From: an uncultured Oscillospiraceae bacterium | GTDB lineage: Bacteria > Bacillota_A > Clostridia > Oscillospirales > Oscillospiraceae | Assembly: GCA_900770015.1 (NCBI GenBank) | Contig: CAAGIU010000147.1 | Span: 1 to 5,240, forward strand | DNA: 5,240 bases | Direction: 5' to 3' | Shown: in pieces, positions 1-5,240 of the stretch | Layout: the number at the start of each line of letters is the position of its first letter | How positions within the stretch are numbered: the stretch's first letter is position 1 | Translations under genes and position numbers: made by a program | Notes under the pieces: generated by a model | Told to the model about the DNA's origin: nothing | What the model saw: only the letters and a program-made list of their open reading frames with translations | Database searches by the model: none

Positions 1-377
1 GCAATATCCGCATCGACCGAAATATTTTGGAAATGTCCGATCCGAATGCCGATGTCACCATCAATGAGTACATGGTTGGCTGCTACGGCACCACCGAGTA
101 TACCGAGGATATGTCCAGCCTAACTCTGGGCGTGGACGGCGAAACCATTCCCTACGAGTACAAGTGCCGGGAGCTGGCGGCAAAGGATGCCGGGGAAGTT
201 TGGTGCAAGCTGCCTCCCATTGAGACCCGTGTTTCCATGGTCTGCAAAGGCCGGGAAAAGAGCGGCTATATCAAGGAGGGCTATGCTTTCAGCCCCATGT
301 TCACCCTGGGCTATACCGGCAAACTTCAGGATAAGGAGGTCTTCACCACATGGCTCAAGCTACAAAAGGCAGACTGA
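1..377 (+). CDS. Unrecognised protein, 3' part only (5' end outside window)
   Basis: The reading frame is already open at the left edge (first full codon at 3-5) and ends at TGA 375-377, so about 125 C-terminal residues are visible. A TTG at 27 and an ATG at 33 could be called as starts, but the frame continues upstream without a stop and I see no ribosome binding site before them, so a left-truncated gene is more likely. The visible part is mostly polar, with alternating short beta-like stretches (for example SLTLGVDGE and SPMFTLGYTGK), no membrane segment and three scattered cysteines. This suggests a soluble beta-rich domain, but I recognise no family or catalytic motif. Its end overlaps the next gene by 28 bases, so the two are probably co-transcribed. 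A terminator after that gene separates the pair from the galactose operon. The coding call is fairly secure; the function is unknown. Confidence 0.7.
   Translation, partial: NIRIDRNILEMSDPNADVTINEYMVGCYGTTEYTEDMSSLTLGVDGETIPYEYKCRELAAKDAGEVWCKLPPIETRVSMVCKGREKSGYIKEGYAFSPMFTLGYTGKLQDKEVFTTWLKLQKAD
333..340 (+). promoter_or_regulatory. Ribosome binding site inside the preceding gene
   Basis: AAGGAGGT is close to a perfect anti-16S match and lies 9 bases before the ATG at 350. It sits within the coding sequence of the upstream gene and is the main support for starting the zinc-ribbon gene there. Confidence 0.75.
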
Positions 378-574
378 ACTACCGCTGCCCTTCCTGTTTC
401 ATGAGAGATCTGGACATCGATATGTTCTATGACGCGCAGAAGGAAGAATTCTATTGTATGCGCTGCCAGTTCATTGGTTCTGAGGCAGAGGTTCTCCGGA
501 TGAATGAAATGGTTCGCGTTCGGTATAAGGACATGATGAAGCGGTTTAACGACTTTGAGGATTTTTCGGAATAA
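350..574 (+). CDS. Small zinc-ribbon protein, 74 aa
   Basis: This is a short soluble protein with two cysteine knuckles, CPSC at residues 13-16 and CMRC at 36-39, separated by 19 residues. That is the layout of a single four-cysteine zinc ribbon, so structural zinc binding is a reasonable prediction. The remaining third (residues 45-74) is charged and probably helical, ending in an acidic FNDFEDFSE tail, and there is no membrane segment or signal peptide. The ATG is preceded by AAGGAGGT at 333-340, and the gene starts 28 bases before the stop of its neighbour, in a different frame, which suggests translational coupling. Zinc ribbons of this size occur in nucleic-acid binding proteins and as protein-interaction modules, so no specific role can be assigned. 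A hairpin terminator follows 14 bases after the stop. Existence is well supported; function is unknown. Confidence 0.8.
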   Translation: MAQATKGRLNYRCPSCFMRDLDIDMFYDAQKEEFYCMRCQFIGSEAEVLRMNEMVRVRYKDMMKRFNDFEDFSE

Positions 575-588
575 TTCAAACCCGCATT

Positions 589-619
589 GCAGCGGCTGAC
601 GCTGTCAGCCGCTGCTTTT
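589..619 (+). terminator. Intrinsic (Rho-independent) terminator
   Basis: The arm GCAGCGGCTGAC (589-600) pairs perfectly with GTCAGCCGCTGC (604-615) around a three-base GCT loop, and TTTT follows immediately at 616-619. The 12-bp GC-rich stem is very stable but the T-run is short, so readthrough is possible. On the minus strand the hairpin is not followed by T residues, so it should work only for plus-strand transcription. It sits 14 bases after the zinc-ribbon gene and ends 25 bases before galK. Confidence 0.8.
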
Positions 620-633
620 CCATAAAGAGATAT

Positions 634-638
634 GGAGG
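634..638 (+). promoter_or_regulatory. galK ribosome binding site
   Basis: GGAGG lies six bases before the ATG at 645. This supports 645 over the out-of-frame ATG at 632, which runs into the site itself. Confidence 0.75.
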
Positions 639-644
639 TATGTT

Positions 645-1934
645 ATGAAATCCGTGAAGGAACTGAAAAAGGAACTTGCCGAAGGCACATTTGCCCGGAA
701 GCTCGCATGGCTGTATTGCTGTGGGGAAGAATCCAGCGCCCACTATGCGGACCGGTATATCCATGTGCTGAACGGGCTGGAAACAGAATTTGGCTGTCAC
801 GAAACGGCGGCATTATTCAGCGCCCCCGGGCGCACCGAAATCGGAGGAAATCACACCGATCACCAGCACGGCAGAGTGCTGGCCGGTAGTGTCAATATAG
901 ATATGATCGCAGCCGTGGGTACCAATGACTTGGGTCAGCTGCGTCTGAAAAGTGAAGGCTACGACCTGTGTGTCATTGACCTTTCGGATTTGGAAAAAAA
1001 GAAGAGCGAGGAAAACACCAGCCCTGCCATTCTCCGGGGCACCTGCGCCGCGTTTGCGCAAAGAGGTGCGAAGCTGTCCGGGCTGGATGTGTATGTGGCT
1101 TCCAATGTCCCCAAGGGAAGCGGCGTGTCCTCCAGCGCTGCCTTTGAAGTGCTGGTGGGGACAATCCTGAACGAACTGTTCCTGAAAGAACGCAAGGTTT
1201 CTCCCATTGAAATTGCTCAGATCGGACAGTGGGTGGAAAATATCTATTTTGGAAAGCCTTGCGGCCTGATGGATCAGATGGCATCCAGCGTTGGCGGCGT
1301 GGTAGGCATCAGCTTTGCTGACCCAAAGCAGCCCGCTGTGGCAAAGATCGATTTTGACCTGAGTGAAGCGGGATTGGCGCTGTGCATTTTGGATTCCGGC
1401 GCAGACCACGCCGACCTGACAGACGAATATGCCGCTGTGCCCGCGGAATGCAAAGCGGTGGCGAAGGTGTGCGGCGGCGAAGTCCTGCGGGAGGTTCCCT
1501 ACGAAACCTTTCTTAAGAAGATCCCCCAGTGCAGAAAGGCCTGCTCTGACCGGGCGGTGCTTCGCGCCTTCCATTTCTACGCCGATAATGAGCGGGTGGA
1601 GAAACAGATATTTGCGCTGGTAAATAAGCAGTACGATACCTTCCTGCGTCTGGTGAATGAATCCGGTCACAGCAGCTGGGAGTATTTGCAGAATGTCACG
1701 CCCACAGGCTCCGTTGGCCAGCAGGCGGTAGGCCTGACCATTGCGGTTGCCAAGGACGCGCTGGAAGGGAAAGGCGCGGTTCGTGTGCATGGAGGCGGCT
1801 TTGCCGGTACGGTGCAGGCCTTTGTACCCCTGGACATGGTGGCGAAGTTCCAAAAGCAAGTGGAAATGATTCTGGGAGAAAACACCTGTCATGTGATGGA
1901 TATTCGCCCTGTTGGCGGTATCCGACTGGCGTAA
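645..1934 (+). CDS. galK: Galactokinase, divergent Clostridia-type
   Basis: It phosphorylates galactose at C1 with ATP in the cytoplasm, the first committed step of the Leloir pathway. At 429 residues it is about 45 longer than E. coli GalK, partly because some 30 extra residues precede the galactokinase signature. GHMP-kinase features are seen in order: the signature PGRTEIGGNHTDH at 61-73, the phosphate-binding loop VPKGSGVSSSAAFEV at 155-169, CGLMDQMASS at 206-215 with Asp210 as the expected catalytic base, and the C-terminal glycine motif GGGFAG at 383-388. The usual GEHTDY reads GNHTDH here, so an Asn replaces the sugar-contacting Glu of classical enzymes while the Asp (Asp72) is kept. 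The start has GGAGG six bases upstream. It is followed after 12 bases by galT. The neighbouring galT and galE make galactose the likely substrate; a hexosamine kinase activity is a less likely alternative. Confidence 0.93.
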   Translation: MKSVKELKKELAEGTFARKLAWLYCCGEESSAHYADRYIHVLNGLETEFGCHETAALFSAPGRTEIGGNHTDHQHGRVLAGSVNIDMIAAVGTNDLGQLRLKSEGYDLCVIDLSDLEKKKSEENTSPAILRGTCAAFAQRGAKLSGLDVYVASNVPKGSGVSSSAAFEVLVGTILNELFLKERKVSPIEIAQIGQWVENIYFGKPCGLMDQMASSVGGVVGISFADPKQPAVAKIDFDLSEAGLALCILDSGADHADLTDEYAAVPAECKAVAKVCGGEVLREVPYETFLKKIPQCRKACSDRAVLRAFHFYADNERVEKQIFALVNKQYDTFLRLVNESGHSSWEYLQNVTPTGSVGQQAVGLTIAVAKDALEGKGAVRVHGGGFAGTVQAFVPLDMVAKFQKQVEMILGENTCHVMDIRPVGGIRLA

Positions 1935-1940
1935 GGAGGG
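1933..1940 (+). promoter_or_regulatory. galT ribosome binding site fused to the galK stop
   Basis: AAGGAGGG begins inside the TAA stop of galK (1932-1934) and lies six bases before the GTG at 1947. It is the evidence for choosing the GTG start, and the overlap favours translational coupling of galK and galT. Confidence 0.8.
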
Positions 1941-1946
1941 AAACTT

Positions 1947-3440
1947 GTGGTAAACGAAGCAATCAGACAGCTGGTGGACTATGGTCTTGCGAAGCAGCTT
2001 ATCCATCCGGCAGACGCAATCTATGCCCGCAATCAAATTCTGCTGATCATGCAGCTGGACGAATACGCGGATGGACAGGCAGTTCCGAGCCGGAAGCTCC
2101 ACGAAATTCTGGATGTACTGACGGAGGATGCTGTTCGCCGGGGCGTATGTGAGGATAACGGAACAGCCAGAGAGCTGTTTGACACCAAACTGATGGGCTG
2201 TCTCACGCCCAGACCCAGCGAGGTTCAGTGGAAGTTTGCTGACCGCTATGACCGTCTGGGTGCGGAAGCGGCAACGGATTGGTACTATCAGTTCAGTCAG
2301 GATACCAACTATATCCGCCGAAACGCAATCGCGAAGGATGTGAAGTGGGTTACTTCTACTTCCTGCGGTGATCTGGACATCACCATTAACCTCAGCAAAC
2401 CGGAGAAGGACCCCAGAGCCATTGCAGCTGCAAAAAATGCTCCCCAGAGTGGCTATCCCAAGTGCCTGCTGTGCGTGGAGAATGAGGGCTACGCAGGCCG
2501 GATGAATCACCCCGCCCGGGAAAATCACCGTGTCATTCCCATTACGATTAACAATAGCGCATGGTGCTTGCAATACAGCCCCTATGTCTACTATAATGAG
2601 CATTGCATTGTGTTCAACCAGAAGCACACCCCCATGCGGATTGAGAATGCGACCTTCCGCAAGCTGCTGGATTTTGTAAAGCAGTTCCCTCACTATTTTG
2701 TCGGCTCCAACGCAGACCTTCCCATTGTCGGCGGCAGCATCCTGAGCCACGACCACTTCCAGGGCGGCAGATACACCTTTGCCATGGAGAAAGCACCCAT
2801 GGAGCGGGAATGGGTTTTCCCTGGGTTTGAAGATGTAAAGGCTGGCATCGTTCACTGGCCCATGAGCTGCATTCGCCTGAGCTGTCCGGATGATAACCGG
2901 CTGGTGGAGTTGGCAGGCAGAATTCTCGCCGCATGGCGGGGCTATTCCGACCCGGACAGCTTCATCTTTGCGGAAACCGCCGGCCAAAAACACAACACCA
3001 TTACCCCAATTGCACGGAAGCGTGGGGAGAATTATGAGCTGGATCTGGTGCTGCGCAACAACATTACAACGGACGAGCATCCCATGGGCGTATACCATCC
3101 CCATGCCAACCTGCACCACATCAAGAAAGAGAACATCGGTCTGATTGAAGTCATGGGTCTTGCGGTGCTGCCCAGCCGCCTGAAAACAGAGATGGCGGAA
3201 TTGGCGGACGCACTGGTGAACCGGCTCCCTGTCAGCGAGTACAGTGGGAACATCGCAAAGCACGCCCAGTGGGCACAGGAAATCCAGCGCAGCTATGAGA
3301 TTACCCGTGATAATGTGGAAGGCATTCTCCGCAAGGAAATCGGTATGGTGTTTGCACAGGTTCTGGAGGATGCTGGGGTCTATAAACTGAATGAATCCGG
3401 TCGGGAAGGCTTTGTGCGGTTCCTGGCAAGTGTAAAATAA
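1947..3440 (+). CDS. galT: UDP-glucose--hexose-1-phosphate uridylyltransferase, type II
   Basis: It transfers UMP from UDP-glucose to galactose-1-phosphate, giving UDP-galactose and glucose-1-phosphate, through a uridylylated histidine. At 497 residues it has the length of the Firmicutes/bifidobacterial type II family, against about 350 for the E. coli type I enzyme. The active-site motif is SHDHFQGG at 267-274 (His268, His270, Gln272), where type I enzymes have HPHxQ; His270 is the expected nucleophile by position. Other features seen are a Cys pair PKCLLC at 171-176, YNEHCIVFN at 216-224, and a second His-rich segment HPHANLHHIKKENIG at 384-398. It starts with GTG, supported by AAGGAGGG at 1933-1940. 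It sits between galK and galE, with 12-base spacers on both sides and in the same frame as both. No truncation or frameshift is visible. Confidence 0.95.
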   Translation: MVNEAIRQLVDYGLAKQLIHPADAIYARNQILLIMQLDEYADGQAVPSRKLHEILDVLTEDAVRRGVCEDNGTARELFDTKLMGCLTPRPSEVQWKFADRYDRLGAEAATDWYYQFSQDTNYIRRNAIAKDVKWVTSTSCGDLDITINLSKPEKDPRAIAAAKNAPQSGYPKCLLCVENEGYAGRMNHPARENHRVIPITINNSAWCLQYSPYVYYNEHCIVFNQKHTPMRIENATFRKLLDFVKQFPHYFVGSNADLPIVGGSILSHDHFQGGRYTFAMEKAPMEREWVFPGFEDVKAGIVHWPMSCIRLSCPDDNRLVELAGRILAAWRGYSDPDSFIFAETAGQKHNTITPIARKRGENYELDLVLRNNITTDEHPMGVYHPHANLHHIKKENIGLIEVMGLAVLPSRLKTEMAELADALVNRLPVSEYSGNIAKHAQWAQEIQRSYEITRDNVEGILRKEIGMVFAQVLEDAGVYKLNESGREGFVRFLASVK

Positions 3441-3445
3441 GGAGA
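3439..3445 (+). promoter_or_regulatory. galE ribosome binding site fused to the galT stop
   Basis: AAGGAGA starts in the last two bases of the galT TAA (3438-3440) and lies seven bases before the ATG at 3453, repeating the stop/Shine-Dalgarno fusion of the galK-galT junction. Confidence 0.75.
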
Positions 3446-3452
3446 GACAGCA

Positions 3453-4472
3453 ATGGCAATTTTGGTTTCCGGCGGTGCCGGATATATCGGCAGCCACACC
3501 TGCGTAGAGCTTCTGAACGCAGGCTATGACATTGTGGTAGCAGACAACTATTATAACTCCTGCCCCACTGCCTTGGAGCGGATCAAGGAAATTACCGGTA
3601 AGGACTTCCGCTTTTATCAGGCGGATATGACCCGACGCGGTGATGTAGAGAAGATTTTTCAGGATTGTCCCGATATTGATGCCGTCATTCAGTTTGCCGC
3701 ATATAAAGCGGTGGGCGAAAGCTGCAAAAAGCCTATCGAGTATTATTCCAACAATCTGAACTGCACGCTGAATATTCTGGATGTCATGCGGGGGTATCAC
3801 TGTCACAATTTCGTATTCAGCTCTTCTGCAACGGTCTATGGCGATCCGGAGCGTGTCCCTATCACCGAGGATTCTCCTGTGGGCAGGACAACCAACCCCT
3901 ATGGTACAACCAAGGCGTTTACAGAGCGTATCTTAAGCGACTGCTGTGAAGCAGATCCCAAGCTGAATGTAGCGCTGCTTCGGTACTTCAATCCCATTGG
4001 TGCCCATGAATCCGGGCTGATAGGAGAAGATCCCAATGGTATCCCCAACAATCTGGTTCCCTACATTGCGAAGGTTGCAGTGGGGAAACTGGAAAAAGTC
4101 CATGTGTTTGGCAATGACTATCCGACGCCGGATGGAACCGGAGTCCGCGACTATATTCATGTGGTAGATCTGGCGAAGGGGCATGTCTGCGCAATCCGAA
4201 AGCTGACCCAAAATCCCGGTCTGGTGGTTTACAATTTGGGAACCGGACATGGTTATTCTGTACTGGATGTGATTCATGCCTTTGAAAAGGCTTGCGGCAA
4301 AGAACTGCCCTATGTCATCGATCCCCGCCGCCCCGGCGACATTGCCGAATGTTGGGCAGATCCGAGCAAGGCACGGGATGAACTGGGTTGGCAGGCACAG
4401 TACGGTATTGAGGATATGTGCGCCCACAGCTGGAATTGGCAGAGTAAGAATCCTGATGGATATTCGAAATGA
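3453..4472 (+). CDS. galE: UDP-glucose 4-epimerase
   Basis: It interconverts UDP-galactose and UDP-glucose with tightly bound NAD, regenerating the UDP-glucose used by GalT and supplying UDP-galactose for glycan synthesis. At 339 residues it is the usual length (E. coli GalE has 338). It is an extended short-chain dehydrogenase: the Rossmann motif GGAGYIGSH is at 7-15, SSSATVYG at 123-130 supplies the active-site serine, and the catalytic pair is Tyr150 and Lys154 in NPYGTTK. The substrate-side motifs RYFNPIGAHESG (177-188) and GVRDYIHVVDL (230-240) are intact. In RRPGDIAECWAD (292-303), Cys300 aligns with Tyr299 of E. coli GalE and Cys307 of human GALE. The small residue suggests that N-acetylhexosamine nucleotides may also be accepted. 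The ATG has AAGGAGA upstream. The family call is essentially certain; the wider specificity is inference. Confidence 0.97.
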   Translation: MAILVSGGAGYIGSHTCVELLNAGYDIVVADNYYNSCPTALERIKEITGKDFRFYQADMTRRGDVEKIFQDCPDIDAVIQFAAYKAVGESCKKPIEYYSNNLNCTLNILDVMRGYHCHNFVFSSSATVYGDPERVPITEDSPVGRTTNPYGTTKAFTERILSDCCEADPKLNVALLRYFNPIGAHESGLIGEDPNGIPNNLVPYIAKVAVGKLEKVHVFGNDYPTPDGTGVRDYIHVVDLAKGHVCAIRKLTQNPGLVVYNLGTGHGYSVLDVIHAFEKACGKELPYVIDPRRPGDIAECWADPSKARDELGWQAQYGIEDMCAHSWNWQSKNPDGYSK

Positions 4473-4475
4473 GGA
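4471..4475 (+). promoter_or_regulatory. Ribosome binding site of the galactanase gene
   Basis: GAGGA overlaps the TGA stop of galE (4470-4472) and lies seven bases before the ATG at 4483. It is weaker than the other sites in the operon but supports 4483 over the in-frame ATG at 4456, which has only a purine-rich AGAGTAAGAA before it. Confidence 0.55.
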
Positions 4476-4482
4476 CTGGGTT

Positions 4483-5240
4483 ATGGATCGTTTTATCAAA
4501 GGGATGGATCTGTCCACCCTGATGGAAGTGGAAGAGCGCGGCGGAAAGTTCTTTGATTCCGGCAAGCAGGGCGATGCTGTGGAAATTCTGAAAAACTATG
4601 GGATGAATCTGGTTCGGCTGCGGCTGTGGAATGATCCCTACAGCGAGGATGGAACCCCCTACGGCGCAGGAACCAATGATCTTCCCAGAACCATCCAGAT
4701 GGCAAAGCGTCTGCGCGATGCAGGAATCGACTGGATGCTGGACTTCCACTACAGCGATTTCTGGGCAGACCCCGGCAAGCAGACCATTCCCAAGGCGTGG
4801 CGTGACCTGCCGCCGGAGGGGCTGGCCCGGGCGGTTTATGACTTTACTTACCATGTGCTGGGCACGCTGGCCGCTGAGAGCCTGCTTCCCACCATTGTAG
4901 CAGTGGGCAACGAGCTTTCCAAGGGGCTGCTTTGGCCCTATGGCAGGGTACCCAATTTTGAGAATATCACGCTGTTTCTGAATGCGGGCATCCGGGCGAC
5001 CCGGGATGCTTTGCCCAGTGCGAAGATCATGCTTCATCTGGACAACGGCGGCAATAACGAACTGTACCGCACCTGGTTTGATAGCTTTTTTGCCCGGGGC
5101 GGAATGGACTTTGATTATATCGGTCTGAGCTATTATCCCTTCTGGCACGGAAGCGTGGACGATCTGAGAAGGAATATGCACGATATTGCCCTGCGCTATG
5201 GCAAGGATCTGATCGTGGCGGAGGTTTCCACAGGCTTTAC
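4483..5240 (+). CDS. GH53 endo-beta-1,4-galactanase, N-terminal part (3' end outside window)
   Basis: Arabinogalactan endo-beta-1,4-galactanases cleave the beta-1,4-galactan side chains of pectin with retention of configuration. The first 252 residues are visible. GH53 landmarks appear in order: FIKGMDLSTL at 4-13 (first barrel strand), RLRLWNDP at 45-52, DFHYSDFWADPGKQ at 87-100, VGNELSKGLLWP at 141-152 with Glu144 as the expected acid/base, HLDNGGN at 185-191, DYIGLSYYPFW at 211-221, and VAEVSTGF at 245-252 with Glu247 as the expected nucleophile. The catalytic domain begins within ten residues of the start, with no signal peptide, and the in-frame ATG at 4456 would add only nine hydrophilic residues. 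A cytoplasmic enzyme acting on imported oligosaccharides is therefore likely. The start is 10 bases after galE. Roughly the last quarter or more of the catalytic domain is missing beyond the edge. The GH53 assignment is strong; exact chain-length preference is unknown. Confidence 0.92.
   Translation, partial: MDRFIKGMDLSTLMEVEERGGKFFDSGKQGDAVEILKNYGMNLVRLRLWNDPYSEDGTPYGAGTNDLPRTIQMAKRLRDAGIDWMLDFHYSDFWADPGKQTIPKAWRDLPPEGLARAVYDFTYHVLGTLAAESLLPTIVAVGNELSKGLLWPYGRVPNFENITLFLNAGIRATRDALPSAKIMLHLDNGGNNELYRTWFDSFFARGGMDFDYIGLSYYPFWHGSVDDLRRNMHDIALRYGKDLIVAEVSTGF

Noticed and set aside
27..377. Complete 116-aa gene starting at TTG 27
   Set aside because: The frame is open to the left edge and no ribosome binding site precedes the TTG, so it is better read as the end of a longer gene.
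546..575. Possible promoter TTAACG - 18 bases - AATAAT before the hairpin
   Set aside because: The -10 box matches well, but the -35 box matches only four of six positions and lies inside the zinc-ribbon coding region. Such weak pairs occur by chance, so I mention it only as a candidate for the missing galK promoter.
596..626. Possible promoter CTGACG ... CATAAA overlapping the hairpin
   Set aside because: The spacing is 19 bases and both boxes are poor. It would start transcription at about the ribosome binding site of galK, leaving virtually no leader.
632..889. 85-aa open frame overlapping the galK start
   Set aside because: Its ATG runs into the galK ribosome binding site and the frame covers galK out of phase; the galK frame carries the family motifs.
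813..3806. 997-aa open frame on the minus strand
   Set aside because: It lies entirely under galK, galT and galE, in the frame whose codons are exact reverse complements of the sense codons. The translation has no recognisable domain, and its openness is explained by missing TTA, CTA and TCA codons in the real genes.
3933..4565. 210-aa open frame on the minus strand
   Set aside because: It is antisense to galE in the codon-paired frame, with no recognisable motif; it is another codon-bias shadow.
4315..5181. 288-aa open frame on the minus strand
   Set aside because: It pairs codon-for-codon with the GH53 gene and overlaps the end of galE; it is a shadow of the same codon bias. The GH53 plus-strand frame has clear catalytic motifs.

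Overview
The window is a gene-dense, all-plus-strand stretch of bacterial DNA with moderately high GC. It holds a galactose-utilisation operon attached to a galactan-degrading enzyme. The type II (Firmicutes-style) GalT, the divergent roughly 430-residue galactokinase, the strong AGGAGG-type ribosome binding sites and the cytoplasmic GH53 galactanase together suggest a Clostridia gut anaerobe, perhaps of the Oscillospiraceae/Ruminococcaceae. That placement is inference from gene type and style, not from a marker gene.

Layout: (1) Positions 1-377 hold the 3' end of an unrecognised gene that enters from the left edge. (2) Positions 350-574 hold a small four-cysteine zinc-ribbon protein whose start overlaps that gene by 28 bases. 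(3) A perfect 12-bp hairpin followed by TTTT at 589-619 reads as an intrinsic terminator. It separates these two genes from (4) galK (645-1934), (5) galT (1947-3440), (6) galE (3453-4472) and (7) a GH53 endo-beta-1,4-galactanase (4483 onward, cut by the right edge). No gap between genes exceeds 70 bases, so there is no long unexplained non-coding stretch.

How the genes work together: GalK, GalT and GalE are the complete core of the Leloir pathway. Galactose is phosphorylated to galactose-1-phosphate, exchanged with UDP-glucose to give UDP-galactose and glucose-1-phosphate, and UDP-glucose is regenerated by the epimerase. The GH53 enzyme cuts beta-1,4-galactan, the side chain of pectic rhamnogalacturonan I. 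It has no visible signal peptide, so it probably acts in the cytoplasm on imported galacto-oligosaccharides and supplies the sugar for the three upstream genes. Every junction in the operon fuses the stop codon of one gene to the Shine-Dalgarno of the next, with spacers of 12, 12 and 10 bases, pointing to one co-translated mRNA. A beta-galactosidase, a transporter, a mutarotase and a regulator are not in the window.

I found no tRNA, rRNA, CRISPR array, insertion sequence or phage signature. Nothing here is a clearly undescribed system. The points most worth a second look are the cytoplasmic GH53, the Cys in GalE at the position that controls hexosamine acceptance, the altered sugar-binding motif in GalK, and the missing promoter space in front of galK.
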